A stretch of 64,000 nucleotides of DNA, taken from NCBI RefSeq assembly GCF_008806375.1, contig NZ_WAAT01000037.1:124001-188000 (forward strand), written 5' to 3'. This stretch comes from Pseudotamlana haliotis (GTDB taxonomy: Bacteria; Bacteroidota; Bacteroidia; Flavobacteriales; Flavobacteriaceae). Position numbers and translations under genes: made by a program. Below the pieces are notes generated by a model. The model did no database searches. It was given only the letters and a program-made list of their open reading frames with translations, and had not been told where the DNA came from. Below are positions 9,691 to 18,577 of the stretch, one piece after another; position 1 is the first letter of the stretch, and each line of letters begins with the position of its first letter.

Positions 9691-10953
9691 ATGAACAAGG
9701 AAAACACATATTTTCCTAAGTTAAGTGATATAAAGGTAGCTGCCGATACGATTAAAAACGTATCGGCAGTTACGCCTTTAGGGCATAGCTTAAGGTATTC
9801 TAAACAGTTTGACGCAAACATTTATTTGAAGCGTGAAGACCTTCAGCAAGTGCGTTCTTATAAAATTAGAGGCGCTTATAATAAAATCAGTTCGCTTACT
9901 AAAGATCAAGCTAAACATGGAGTGGTATGTGCCAGCGCCGGAAATCATGCTCAAGGTGTGGCTTTGTCATGCAAATTACTTCAAATTAAAGGCACCATTT
10001 TTATGCCTACACCAACGCCTAAACAGAAAGTAGAGCAGGTAGCGATGTTTGGTGATGATTTTGTTGAAATCAAATTAGTTGGTGACACTTTTGATGATGC
10101 GAGTAAGGCAGCTATTGAAGAATGTGACGCTCTAAACAAAACATTCATCCATCCTTTTGATGATAAAAAAGTCATTGAAGGTCAGGCTACAGTAGCTTTA
10201 GAAATTTTAGAGCAAGCTAAAACACCTATCGATTATGTGTTCATTCCCATTGGTGGTGGCGGTTTGGCTTCAGGATTATCTTCCGTGTTTAAGGAGCTTT
10301 CTCCAAACACAAAAATTGTAGGAGTAGAGCCTCAAGGCGCGCCTTCTATGACGGTTTCTATCGAAAATAATAAGAATACCGAGCTGGATTATATCGAAAA
10401 GTTTATTGACGGAGCTGCTGTAAAACGAGTTGGTGATTTAAATTTTACCATCTGTAAAGAAAATTTAGATGCGACGCTAACTGTTCCGGAAGGTAAAGTT
10501 TGTGAAACTATATTAGAGCTTTACAATAAAGATGCTATTGTGGTTGAACCCGCTGGTGCTTTGAGTATTTCTGCTTTAGATTTCTATGCGGAAGACATTA
10601 TAGGTAAAAACGTTGTGTGCGTGGTAAGTGGTAGTAATAATGATATCACCAGAACACCAGAAATTAAAGAACGCGCTTTATTATACGCCAATTTAAAGCA
10701 TTATTTTATTGTGAATTTTCCGCAACGTGCCGGAGCTTTAAAAGAATTTGTGGTGGATATTTTAGGTGAAAATGATGATATTACCTACTTCCAATATGCT
10801 AAAAAAACCAATCGAGAAAACGGTTCGGCAGTAGTTGGTGTGCAGTTAAAATCATCAGCAGATTTAGAGCCGCTCATTGCTAAAATGAAACAGCGTAATT
10901 TTTTTGGTGATTACCTCAATGATAAGCCCGACTTGTTTCAGTTTTTGGTTTAA
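9691..10953 (+). CDS. ilvA: Threonine ammonia-lyase (biosynthetic threonine deaminase)
   Basis: PLP enzyme converting threonine to 2-oxobutyrate, the committed step to isoleucine. The PLP lysine is Lys58 in SYKIRGA, and the phosphate-binding glycine loop IPIGGGGLASG is present. At 420 residues it has the catalytic domain plus one C-terminal ACT-like domain (about 325-420), shorter than the 514-residue E. coli enzyme with two. Last gene of the attenuated operon, 10 bases after ilvC. Confidence 0.95.
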   Translation: MNKENTYFPKLSDIKVAADTIKNVSAVTPLGHSLRYSKQFDANIYLKREDLQQVRSYKIRGAYNKISSLTKDQAKHGVVCASAGNHAQGVALSCKLLQIKGTIFMPTPTPKQKVEQVAMFGDDFVEIKLVGDTFDDASKAAIEECDALNKTFIHPFDDKKVIEGQATVALEILEQAKTPIDYVFIPIGGGGLASGLSSVFKELSPNTKIVGVEPQGAPSMTVSIENNKNTELDYIEKFIDGAAVKRVGDLNFTICKENLDATLTVPEGKVCETILELYNKDAIVVEPAGALSISALDFYAEDIIGKNVVCVVSGSNNDITRTPEIKERALLYANLKHYFIVNFPQRAGALKEFVVDILGENDDITYFQYAKKTNRENGSAVVGVQLKSSADLEPLIAKMKQRNFFGDYLNDKPDLFQFLV

Positions 10954-10968
10954 AAAGCTTCAATTCCT

Positions 10969-10982
10969 CGAAAACGTTTTCG
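10969..10982. repeat. 14-bp perfect palindrome after ilvA
   Basis: CGAAAACGTTTTCG directly after ilvA. No T run follows, so it is not a typical terminator; it could be an operator or chance. Confidence 0.3.
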
Positions 10983-11115
10983 TTTCATTCCTTCAAAATA
11001 TCAAAGGTTTATCTGTCGATTTAAGGCAAATTTCAGTTACTTTGGGTTAAATGTAATGTCTGCTATTATATTTAAATTAATAGAGCACCATCAGGCATGC
11101 TAAACATAAAATATC

Positions 11116-12708
11116 ATGAAAACCAGTTTCCAGGAAATTCCAGAAGCCTACAAAATAACATCACTATTTCATCAAAATACCTATCTCGTTAATGGAGAGC
11201 TAAAAGCTTGGGAAGGCGATACGGCCGAAGTATATTCAACCATTTCATCAACTCCAGAGTATAAGCCAACACTTTTAGGAACGATTCCGCAGTTAGGGGA
11301 GAAAGAAGCTTTAGAAGTTTTAGATTCTGCGACAGCTGCCTATGATAATGGTAAAGGACTATGGCCAACTATGAAAGTAGCCGATAGAATTGCGTGTATG
11401 GAAGCTTTCGTAGAGCAAATGAAACTTAAGCGAGAAGAAGTTGTAAAACTTTTAATGTGGGAGATTGGCAAGAATTTACCAGATTCAGAAAAGGAATTCG
11501 ATAGAACGGTAGAGTATATCTACGATACGATTGAAGCTTACAAGCAAATAGATAGATCTTCAGCTAAATTTGAAAAATCAGCTGGTGTTTATGCACATAT
11601 TCGTCGCGGGCCATTAGGGGTGGTTTTATGTTTAGGACCATATAATTACCCATTAAACGAAACGTTTGCCTTGTTAATTCCAGCTTTAATTATGGGAAAC
11701 CCTGTAATCTTTAAGCCTGCTAAACATGGGGTGTTATTAATATCTCCACTTTTAGAAGCTTTTCAAAGCAGTTTTCCGGAAGGTGTTGTGAATATTGTTT
11801 ATGGTCGCGGACGTGTATTAGCAGCGCCAATAATGAAATCTGGAGCCATCGATGTACTTGCTTTAATAGGGAATAGTAAGTCCGCTAACATTCTTCAAGC
11901 CCAACACCCAAAAGGAAATAGGTTGCGCATGGTTTTAGGTCTAGAGGCTAAAAACCCAGCGATTGTATTGCCAGATGCCGATTTAGATTTAGCCGTTGAT
12001 GAATGTATCGCAGGAACCTTGTCTTTTAACGGGCAACGTTGTACAGCTTTAAAAGTACTTTATGTTCATGAATCTGTTGTTGAAGAATTTAACAGACGTT
12101 TTGCCTATAAAGTAGATCAACTTAAATTTGGTAACCCTTGGGAAGAAGGTGTAAAATTAACACCGCTTCCAGAAGTAGATAAACCGGCGTACATTCAAGA
12201 ATTAATTGATAATGCCTTAGAAAAAGGTGCAACGGTTTTAAATAAAAAAGGAGGTGAAACATGCAAGAACTATATTTTCCCTGCTGTTTTATATCCTGTT
12301 TCTAAAGATATGCGTGTTTATGAGGAAGAGCAATTCGGACCGGTAATTCCTGTGATTCCATTTTCAGATATTGAAGAGCCTTTAGACGATATGGCAGAAT
12401 CAGATTATGGTCAGCAAGTGAGTTTGTTTGGTAAAAACATTCATACTTTGTCTCCATTAATTGACACTTTAGTTAACCTAGTATGTCGTGTAAACTTAAA
12501 CAGTTCATGCCAACGTGGCCCAGATGTTTATCCTTTTACAGGGCGTAAAGATTCGGCATCAGGAACTTTAAGTGTGCATGATGCTTTGCGTTCTTTTTCA
12601 ATTAGAACCTTTGTAGCATCAAAAGACAACGAATATAATAATGCCATTCTTACAGAATTATTAGAGAAAAAGACCTCTAATTTTATCAGTACAGATTATA
12701 TTTTATAA
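11116..12708 (+). CDS. NADP-dependent glyceraldehyde-3-phosphate dehydrogenase (GapN-like aldehyde dehydrogenase)
   Basis: Aldehyde dehydrogenase superfamily protein of 530 residues, most like the non-phosphorylating GapN that oxidises glyceraldehyde-3-phosphate to 3-phosphoglycerate and yields NADPH. Catalytic Glu277 is in LGLEAKN and the nucleophile Cys309 in [19 protein letters not shown] and the FKPAKHG coenzyme-binding region are also seen. It is separated from ilvA by 162 bases with no evident terminator, so read-through is possible. NADPH supply for IlvC is an attractive but inferred link. Another aldehyde substrate cannot be excluded. Confidence 0.8.
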   Translation: MKTSFQEIPEAYKITSLFHQNTYLVNGELKAWEGDTAEVYSTISSTPEYKPTLLGTIPQLGEKEALEVLDSATAAYDNGKGLWPTMKVADRIACMEAFVEQMKLKREEVVKLLMWEIGKNLPDSEKEFDRTVEYIYDTIEAYKQIDRSSAKFEKSAGVYAHIRRGPLGVVLCLGPYNYPLNETFALLIPALIMGNPVIFKPAKHGVLLISPLLEAFQSSFPEGVVNIVYGRGRVLAAPIMKSGAIDVLALIGNSKSANILQAQHPKGNRLRMVLGLEAKNPAIVLPDADLDLAVDECIAGTLSFNGQRCTALKVLYVHESVVEEFNRRFAYKVDQLKFGNPWEEGVKLTPLPEVDKPAYIQELIDNALEKGATVLNKKGGETCKNYIFPAVLYPVSKDMRVYEEEQFGPVIPVIPFSDIEEPLDDMAESDYGQQVSLFGKNIHTLSPLIDTLVNLVCRVNLNSSCQRGPDVYPFTGRKDSASGTLSVHDALRSFSIRTFVASKDNEYNNAILTELLEKKTSNFISTDYIL

Positions 12709-12824
12709 GGTGTATTTTCCTTAAAGCTATAATTTGTAAATGATAAAAAAGTCTTGCAAAATTTTGACTTATTATGGATGACGCATTCAATTAGTAATAA
12801 TTATACAATTTCATCTTTTTTTTG

Positions 12825-12854
12825 TTGCATTGTTCATAATAAGTTGTAATTTTA
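12825..12854 (+). promoter_or_regulatory. Predicted promoter of the arg-leader RNA
   Basis: TTG at 12825-12827, 19 bases, TAATTTTA at 12847-12854 (one mismatch to TAnnTTTG). The start would fall at about 12861, just where the structured RNA begins. Confidence 0.45.
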
Positions 12855-12860
12855 CGCCTT

Positions 12861-13058
12861 ATATTAACGAAAGGGGCTTTTGCCGACGATTTAGAGTTAA
12901 TAGTTAAGGTAGTTATTCAGTGAAAACAGGAAGCAACATATCTCTTATCTCTTGTGTTTTAGTCATGTTTACTAAACCAGTTGTTGCGCGTATTCCTCAA
13001 AACCGCCCCTAGGGGCTAGTCAGTTTAAGAAAGCGGTTCGCTTTCGGATTTTCGTTAT
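12861..13058 (+). ncRNA. Highly structured RNA leader, about 195 nt, upstream of the arg operon
   Basis: Three long-range stems nest with nearly continuous 3' strands: TAACGAAA (12865-12872) with TTTCGTTA (13050-13057); AGGGGCTTTTG (12872-12882) with CAAAACCGCCCCT (12998-13010, a 2-nt bulge); AGGAAGCAACA (12928-12938) with TGTTGC plus TTCCT (12982-12987 and 12993-12997, a 5-nt bulge). A local hairpin GAAAGCG/CGCTTTC lies at 13029-13045. I do not recognise the family. It could be a free small RNA such as a 6S-type RNA, since it has its own promoter and a second promoter follows, or a cis-acting arg leader. A 15-codon ORF (12965-13012) lies in the apical part. Confidence 0.6.
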
Positions 13059-13069
13059 TTATTAAAGTG

Positions 13070-13077
13070 TAATTTTG
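13070..13077 (+). promoter_or_regulatory. -7 box for a second arg operon promoter
   Basis: TAATTTTG is a perfect TAnnTTTG match. The upstream region has T-rich sequence but no clean TTG at 19-21 bases. It would start transcription about 110 bases before the GNAT gene. Confidence 0.35.
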
Positions 13078-13193
13078 GTTAAGTTTTTATGTTGAAACCT
13101 GCGTGTTTTAGTGTGTTATTTAGCCCCATATTGAGCTGATTGGCTCGTGTTTTACTAATTATGTAATTGTGCTGTAGTAAGCATGAATTAAAA

Positions 13194-13760
13194 ATGGAGA
13201 CAATATTGGACATTGAACTAGAAGGCGTGATTGAAGAAGCGGAAGCTTACTGCGAAAAGGAAGGACTAGAAATAGAACTTGTTTACAAGCTTTCAAATAA
13301 ATCATTAGAAACGATTTCAGAACGATCTAAAGAGTTGCCTACATTATATTATGTAAATGTAGAAATGCTTAGAAAACGAGTTGGGAATGGGTGTTTTGTT
13401 TTAAAAAAATCTGGAGTAATTTATGGCCATATTTTTGTTCATGAGCACCAGGTTAAAGGGCATTTTGTATACGAACGTTCATCGCTATGGGTAGACAATA
13501 TCTATAGAAGCTGCAACCTTGGTTTATTATTAATGTATAAAATGACCGAGTTGTTTAGCGATACATTTCTAATATCAATTGCGCAAACAACCAAGGTACA
13601 TCATTACAATGAGTTGTTAGGAATGACCCATGTGTCGCTATCTAAAATGTCTAAAGTCTTGGTTGAAGAGCTTGAGAAATTAGGGAAATTAAGAGATGAA
13701 CTCAATTACAGGTATTATGTTAATGCTTGCTTTGCAGCAGAAATAGGACAAATAAAATAA
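13194..13760 (+). CDS. GNAT-family acyltransferase, candidate N-acylglutamate synthase
   Basis: 188-residue protein if started at ATG 13194; a longer reading from a TTG at 13167 is less likely. The middle shows GNAT features: a strand pair (GVIYGHIFVHE, HFVYERSSLWVDNIYRS) followed by a helix, and a late NELLGM segment like the acetyl-CoA-domain C-terminus. It sits 30 bases before argG at the head of an arg operon that otherwise lacks argA or argJ. By position it is the likely first enzyme, transferring an acetyl or succinyl group to glutamate. The acyl donor is unknown. Confidence 0.7.
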   Translation: METILDIELEGVIEEAEAYCEKEGLEIELVYKLSNKSLETISERSKELPTLYYVNVEMLRKRVGNGCFVLKKSGVIYGHIFVHEHQVKGHFVYERSSLWVDNIYRSCNLGLLLMYKMTELFSDTFLISIAQTTKVHHYNELLGMTHVSLSKMSKVLVEELEKLGKLRDELNYRYYVNACFAAEIGQIK

Positions 13761-13790
13761 AAAATAAGTTATATAAATAGAGTTAGTAAA

Positions 13791-14969
13791 ATGAAAAAAT
13801 TAGTAATAGCATACAGTGGTGGATTAGATACCTCATACTGTGCAGTAAGTTTATCAAAGGAGTACGACGTTCATGCGGTAAGTGTAAACACAGGCGGTTT
13901 TACTAAAGAAGAAATTACGCACATAGAAAGTAACGCTTATAAAATGGGGGTTACAAGTTATAAAAGTATTGATGCGGTAGCAACTTTTTATCAGAAAGTT
14001 GTGAAGTATTTAATTTTTGGAAATGTATTAAAAAACAGTACTTACCCACTTTCTGTAAGTGCAGAACGTATTATTCAAGCGATTGAAATCGTAGAATATG
14101 CAAAAAGCATTGGTGCAGAATATATTGCTCACGGGAGTACAGGAGCAGGGAATGATCAAGTACGTTTCGATATGATTTTTCAAACATTGGCACCTGGTAT
14201 TAAAATTATCACCCCAATTAGAGATGAAAAATTAACAAGACAAGAAGAAATTGATTATTTAAAATCTGAAGGTATTGATATGCCTTGGGAGAAATCAAAA
14301 TATTCTGTAAATAAAGGACTTTGGGGAACCAGTGTTGGAGGTGTTGAAACCTTAGAATCTGAAAAACCATTACCAAGTGAAGCTTACCCATCTCAATTAG
14401 AAAAAGAAGGGGAAGAAAAAGTTGTGCTGACTTTTAAAAACGGTGAGTTAACGGCTTTAAATGGGGGTGAAAATGAACCTCAAATAAATATTGAAAAACT
14501 AAATGATATCGCTTCTAAATATGCAATTGGTAGAGATATTCATGTTGGTGATACGATTGTTGGAACTAAAGGACGTGTCGGTTTTGAGGCTGCTGCAGCG
14601 TTAATTACTGTAAAAGCGCACCATTTATTAGAGAAACACACTCTAACAAAATGGCAACTACAACACAAAGAATATTTGTCTAGTTTTTACGGCATGCATT
14701 TACATGAAGGCCAGTATTTAGACCCAGTAATGAGAGATATGGAAGCGTTTTTACAGAGTTCTCAAAACATGGTTTCGGGTGATGTGACGGTTTCATTAAA
14801 ACCATATCACTTTTCATTAGACGGTATTGTTTCTAGTCATGATTTAATGTCTAGTAAGTTTAGTACCTATGGTGAAGAAAACAAAGCATGGACTGCAGAT
14901 GACGCTAAAGGATTTATCAAAATCTTAGGTAATCAAAATAAAATCTATCAACAAGTAAATTCAAAATAA
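13791..14969 (+). CDS. argG: Argininosuccinate synthase
   Basis: Joins citrulline and aspartate with ATP to argininosuccinate. The N-terminal ATP loop is AYSGGLDTSYCAV (residues 7-19). HGSTGAGNDQVRFD and KSKYSVNKGLWGTSVGG match the citrulline/aspartate site blocks. 392 residues, normal. Its TAA overlaps the ATG of argC by one base. Second gene of the operon. Confidence 0.97.
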   Translation: MKKLVIAYSGGLDTSYCAVSLSKEYDVHAVSVNTGGFTKEEITHIESNAYKMGVTSYKSIDAVATFYQKVVKYLIFGNVLKNSTYPLSVSAERIIQAIEIVEYAKSIGAEYIAHGSTGAGNDQVRFDMIFQTLAPGIKIITPIRDEKLTRQEEIDYLKSEGIDMPWEKSKYSVNKGLWGTSVGGVETLESEKPLPSEAYPSQLEKEGEEKVVLTFKNGELTALNGGENEPQINIEKLNDIASKYAIGRDIHVGDTIVGTKGRVGFEAAAALITVKAHHLLEKHTLTKWQLQHKEYLSSFYGMHLHEGQYLDPVMRDMEAFLQSSQNMVSGDVTVSLKPYHFSLDGIVSSHDLMSSKFSTYGEENKAWTADDAKGFIKILGNQNKIYQQVNSK

Positions 14970-15946
14970 TGATTCAAGTTGGTATCATAGGTGGCGCAGG
15001 CTACACGGCAGGAGAATTGATTAGATTATTAATCAATCATCCAGAAGCTCAAATTAACTTTGTTTTTAGTACCAGTAACGCTGGAAACCAAATAAGCAAA
15101 GTACATCAGGATTTAGTAGGCGATTTAGATTTAAAATTTACAGACACCGTAAATCCAGATGTTGATGTGCTGTTTTTATGTTTAGGTCATGGAAATTCTG
15201 TGAAGTTTTTAGAAGCTAATACCTTTTCTGAAAACACAAAAATTATTGACTTAGGAAACGATTTTAGATTGGAAGCCGATAAGGTTTTCAAAGGGAAAAC
15301 CTTTGTCTATGGATTGCCAGAATTACAACGCGAAGCGATTAAAGAAGCTAATTATTTAGCAAATCCTGGTTGTTTTGCAACAGCTATTCAGTTGGCGCTT
15401 TTACCGCTGGCTGAAGCTAATAAGTTGAACAATGATGTGCATATTAATGCGGTTACTGGTGCTACAGGCGCAGGAACGTCATTATCTGCTACAACGCATT
15501 ACACCTGGCGTGATAACAATTTTTCGTATTACAAGCCTTTTACGCATCAGCATTTAGGGGAAATTAACCAGTCGGTGAAACAATTACAAAGCAATTTTTC
15601 ATCGGAAATCCTGTTTATGCCAAATCGCGGAAATTTCTCAAGAGGAATTTTTGCAACGGTTTATACCGATTATGAAGGCTCGGTTGAAGAAGCCAAAGAC
15701 TTGTTTAATGCCTATTATAAAGATGCGGCTTTTACCTTTGTTTCAGATGATTTTTTACACCTTAAACAAGTGGTGAATACAACGAAGTGTTTAATTCATT
15801 TGCATAAACACAACGGGAAACTTTTAGTAACAAGCATTATTGATAACCTTTTAAAAGGGGCCTCTGGACAAGCGGTTCAGAACATGAATTTAATGTTTGG
15901 TTTAGAAGAAACCACAGGATTAGCTTTAAAAGCGACTTATTTTTAA
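14969..15946 (+). CDS. argC: N-acetyl(succinyl)-gamma-glutamyl-phosphate reductase
   Basis: Reduces the acylglutamyl phosphate to the semialdehyde using NADPH. The Rossmann loop GIIGGAGYTAGELIRLL is at the N-terminus, and the active-site cysteine lies in ANPGCFATA near residue 133. 325 residues, normal. Overlaps the argG stop by one base; a 198-base gap with a new promoter candidate follows. Confidence 0.96.
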   Translation: MIQVGIIGGAGYTAGELIRLLINHPEAQINFVFSTSNAGNQISKVHQDLVGDLDLKFTDTVNPDVDVLFLCLGHGNSVKFLEANTFSENTKIIDLGNDFRLEADKVFKGKTFVYGLPELQREAIKEANYLANPGCFATAIQLALLPLAEANKLNNDVHINAVTGATGAGTSLSATTHYTWRDNNFSYYKPFTHQHLGEINQSVKQLQSNFSSEILFMPNRGNFSRGIFATVYTDYEGSVEEAKDLFNAYYKDAAFTFVSDDFLHLKQVVNTTKCLIHLHKHNGKLLVTSIIDNLLKGASGQAVQNMNLMFGLEETTGLALKATYF

Positions 15947-16033
15947 GAGGCTTTTAAGGTTTTAAATAATGATTTTTGATAATGTTAACATAAGGAAACA
16001 CAGTCTTTTAGCGATAAAGGTATCAAAAATGGT

Positions 16034-16144
16034 TATTTTTGTACAACAACTAAATAAAATTCGGGATTTTAGCCAAAATCTCACTTTAAAAGTGGTCTCG
16101 GCTGCTTTTGATAGATATCTAACTAATTAATTAAAGTAATAATT
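16034..16144 (+). promoter_or_regulatory. Internal promoter and structured 5' leader before argD
   Basis: TATTTTTG at 16034-16041 matches TAnnTTTG exactly; the -33 box is poor. The leader has hairpin GATTTT/AAAATC (16065-16080) and CACTT/AAGTG (16082-16094). AGCC (16071-16074) could alternatively pair with GGCT (16100-16103). This would make argD-to-argH partly independent of argG-argC. Confidence 0.4.
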
Positions 16145-17311
16145 ATGCCATTATTTAACGTTTACCCGCTTTATGATGTAACGCCAGTTTCAGGAAAAGG
16201 TGTTTACGTCTATGATGAGAATGGTACAGAATATTTAGATCTGTACGGGGGGCACGCTGTAATTTCCATCGGACATTCACATCCTAAGTATGTGAAAGCG
16301 ATTTCAAAACAAGTTGAAGCACTTGGATTTTACTCAAACGCGATTCAAAATCCTTTGCAAGTGAAGTTAGCCAATAAACTAGAGGCGCTTTCAGGTTGTA
16401 AAGATTACGAATTGTTTTTATGTAATTCTGGAGCTGAAGCTAATGAGAATGCTTTAAAATTAGCATCGTTTAAAACAGGGAAATCACGTGTTGTAGCGTT
16501 TAAAAATGGTTTTCACGGACGTACATCGGCAGCTGTTGCAGCCACCGATAACCCAAATATTGTTGCACCAATTAATGCACAACAGAAAGTCACGATTCTA
16601 GAATTGAACGACATCGCAGGTGTTCAAGCTGAACTAGAAAAAGGTGATGTTTGTGCGGTTATTGTAGAGTTTATTCAAGGCATAGGAGGCCTAGATCAAG
16701 GAACCGCTGAGTTTTTTGAAAAAGTCGATACACTTTGTAAAGCAAACAATACGTTTTTTATCGCCGATGAGGTACAATCGGGGTACGGGCGTTCAGGTAA
16801 GTTTTTTGCATATCAACATTATAATGTAACACCAGACGTTATTGCGATGGCAAAAGGCATGGGTAATGGCTTTCCGATTGGAGGCATTTTAATTCACCCA
16901 AACATAGAAGCTAAATTTGGTATGTTAGGTACCACTTTTGGCGGTAATCACCTAGCATGTGCAGCAGGTATATCGGTTTTAGAGGTTATAGAAGACCAAA
17001 AACTGATGGAAAATGCCAAAGTGATGTCTGAGTATTTTGTAAAAATTGCTAAAACCATTCCGCATATCAAAAAGATTAAAGGAAAAGGTTTAATGCTCGG
17101 ATTAGAATTTGACTTTGAAGTTGGCGACTTAAGAAAACGCCTTATTTATGACAATCATATTTTTACTGGTGGCGCTTCAAATAAAAAATTATTAAGAATT
17201 CTGCCTCCGTTAACTGTTAGAAAAGAGCATATCAATATGTTTTATGAAGCCCTAATAGAAGCATTACCTGAGGTTGAAGCTGCAGAAGAACTGCAGACAC
17301 AAAACATTTAA
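16145..17311 (+). CDS. argD: Acylornithine aminotransferase
   Basis: Class III PLP aminotransferase converting N-acylglutamate semialdehyde to N-acylornithine. NSGAEANENALKLA binds the PLP phosphate; the FIADEVQSGYGRSG block and the PLP lysine in VIAMAKGMGNGFPIGG follow. 388 residues. Because proA and proB follow in the same operon, an ornithine delta-aminotransferase role is also possible, but the setting favours ArgD. Confidence 0.88.
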   Translation: MPLFNVYPLYDVTPVSGKGVYVYDENGTEYLDLYGGHAVISIGHSHPKYVKAISKQVEALGFYSNAIQNPLQVKLANKLEALSGCKDYELFLCNSGAEANENALKLASFKTGKSRVVAFKNGFHGRTSAAVAATDNPNIVAPINAQQKVTILELNDIAGVQAELEKGDVCAVIVEFIQGIGGLDQGTAEFFEKVDTLCKANNTFFIADEVQSGYGRSGKFFAYQHYNVTPDVIAMAKGMGNGFPIGGILIHPNIEAKFGMLGTTFGGNHLACAAGISVLEVIEDQKLMENAKVMSEYFVKIAKTIPHIKKIKGKGLMLGLEFDFEVGDLRKRLIYDNHIFTGGASNKKLLRILPPLTVRKEHINMFYEALIEALPEVEAAEELQTQNI

Positions 17312-17323
17312 AAAAAAATTACA

Positions 17324-18520
17324 ATGAACACATTATTAACTATAGAAACAAGAAATGCCGTATTGCTTAAAATGGGAGAGCTATTAGAAGCAGAACGCGA
17401 AGCTATAATTAATATCAATAAAGAAGATTTAGACGCTTATAATGGTGACGATAAATCTATGTACGATCGTTTAAAAGTAGACGATTCAAAAGTAGATGAA
17501 ATGATTAAGTCGGTAACCCACTTAGCTTCTCAAGATGACCCTGTTGGTGTTGAGCGCTTTGCGTTTAAGCACGACAATGGGATGCAGGTATATAATAAAA
17601 CAGCCTCTTTTGGTACGGTTTTAATTATTTATGAATCACGTCCTGATGTAACTGTTGAGGCGGCTGGAATTGCTTTTAAGTCTGGAAATAAAATTTTGCT
17701 TAAAGGAGGTAAAGAGTCTTTAAGGTCAAACTTAAAAATTGTTGAATTATGGCACGCAGCGCTTGAAGCGCATGGTGCGTCTACTGATTGGGTAGAATAT
17801 TTACAGTTCAACAGAGAAGAAACACAAGCCTTCCTTGAAAATCCTACACAGCAAGTGGATTTAATGGTGCCTAGAGGTGGTGAGCGTTTAATCGCTTTCG
17901 TGAAAAAACACGCCAATTGCCCTGTGATTATTAGTGGTCGTGGAAATAACTTTGTGTATGTACATCCTAAAGCCGATTTAGATCTTGCTATGAAGGTGAT
18001 TATTAATGCGAAAACGGCAAAAATTTCCGCTTGTAATGCCCTTGATAAAGTCTTAATCGATAAAAATCTTCCAAACAAAGAAGATTTCATAAAACGCTTA
18101 ATTTCAAAATTAAAAGAATTTGATGTTGAAATTTTAGGAGACGCTGAAACTTCTAAATATGATGGGATTTCTCAGTTTGAATCTGATGATATTTGGTACG
18201 AAGAGTTCTTAGATTATAAAATTGTGATTGGTGAGATTGATTCAGTTGAAGATACAATTGCTATGATCAATAAATATTCTGGCGGACACTCTTCATCAAT
18301 CATAACAACTGATGACGCTGTAGCAAAAACCTTTATGGAAAATGTTGATACAGCTGCCGTTTATCACAATGCTTCAACACGTTTTACCGATGGTAGTCAA
18401 TTAGGTTTAGGTGGTGAATTAGCGATTAGTACTGATAAATTACACCAACGTGGACCAATTGGTTTACAGCATTTAGTAACAAACAAGTGGTATGTTCATG
18501 GAAATGGACAAATTAGATAA
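17324..18520 (+). CDS. proA: Glutamate-5-semialdehyde dehydrogenase (gamma-glutamyl phosphate reductase)
   Basis: NADPH-dependent reduction of gamma-glutamyl phosphate, second step to proline. The aldehyde-dehydrogenase fold is clear: IIYESRPDVTVEAAGIAFKSGN, VPRGGERLI, and the catalytic cysteine in KISACNALDKVLI. HQRGPIGLQ lies near the end. 398 residues. It starts 12 bases after argD, so proline genes are embedded within the arginine operon. Confidence 0.95.
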   Translation: MNTLLTIETRNAVLLKMGELLEAEREAIININKEDLDAYNGDDKSMYDRLKVDDSKVDEMIKSVTHLASQDDPVGVERFAFKHDNGMQVYNKTASFGTVLIIYESRPDVTVEAAGIAFKSGNKILLKGGKESLRSNLKIVELWHAALEAHGASTDWVEYLQFNREETQAFLENPTQQVDLMVPRGGERLIAFVKKHANCPVIISGRGNNFVYVHPKADLDLAMKVIINAKTAKISACNALDKVLIDKNLPNKEDFIKRLISKLKEFDVEILGDAETSKYDGISQFESDDIWYEEFLDYKIVIGEIDSVEDTIAMINKYSGGHSSSIITTDDAVAKTFMENVDTAAVYHNASTRFTDGSQLGLGGELAISTDKLHQRGPIGLQHLVTNKWYVHGNGQIR

Positions 18521-18577
18521 TTAAGCGAGTACTTGCTAATAACAATAACTGATTATTGTTAGTGAGGTTTTCAATAC

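Noticed and set aside
12871-13015. tmRNA or SRP RNA, suggested by GGGGC at the 5' side and GGAAGC inside
   Set aside because: No tRNA-like acceptor end or tag frame, and the SRP GGAA/GGCA asymmetric loop is absent.
13005-13016. GCCCCTAGGGGC palindrome as a terminator
   Set aside because: No loop space for a full stem and no T run; the left half pairs better with 12872-12877.
13167-13193. TTG start for the GNAT gene
   Set aside because: The first nine codons are not protein-like for the family, and an ATG with normal spacing follows at 13194.
17629-18090. 153-codon open frame on the reverse strand
   Set aside because: Lies wholly inside proA, whose protein is clearly conserved; it is an antisense shadow with no signals of its own.
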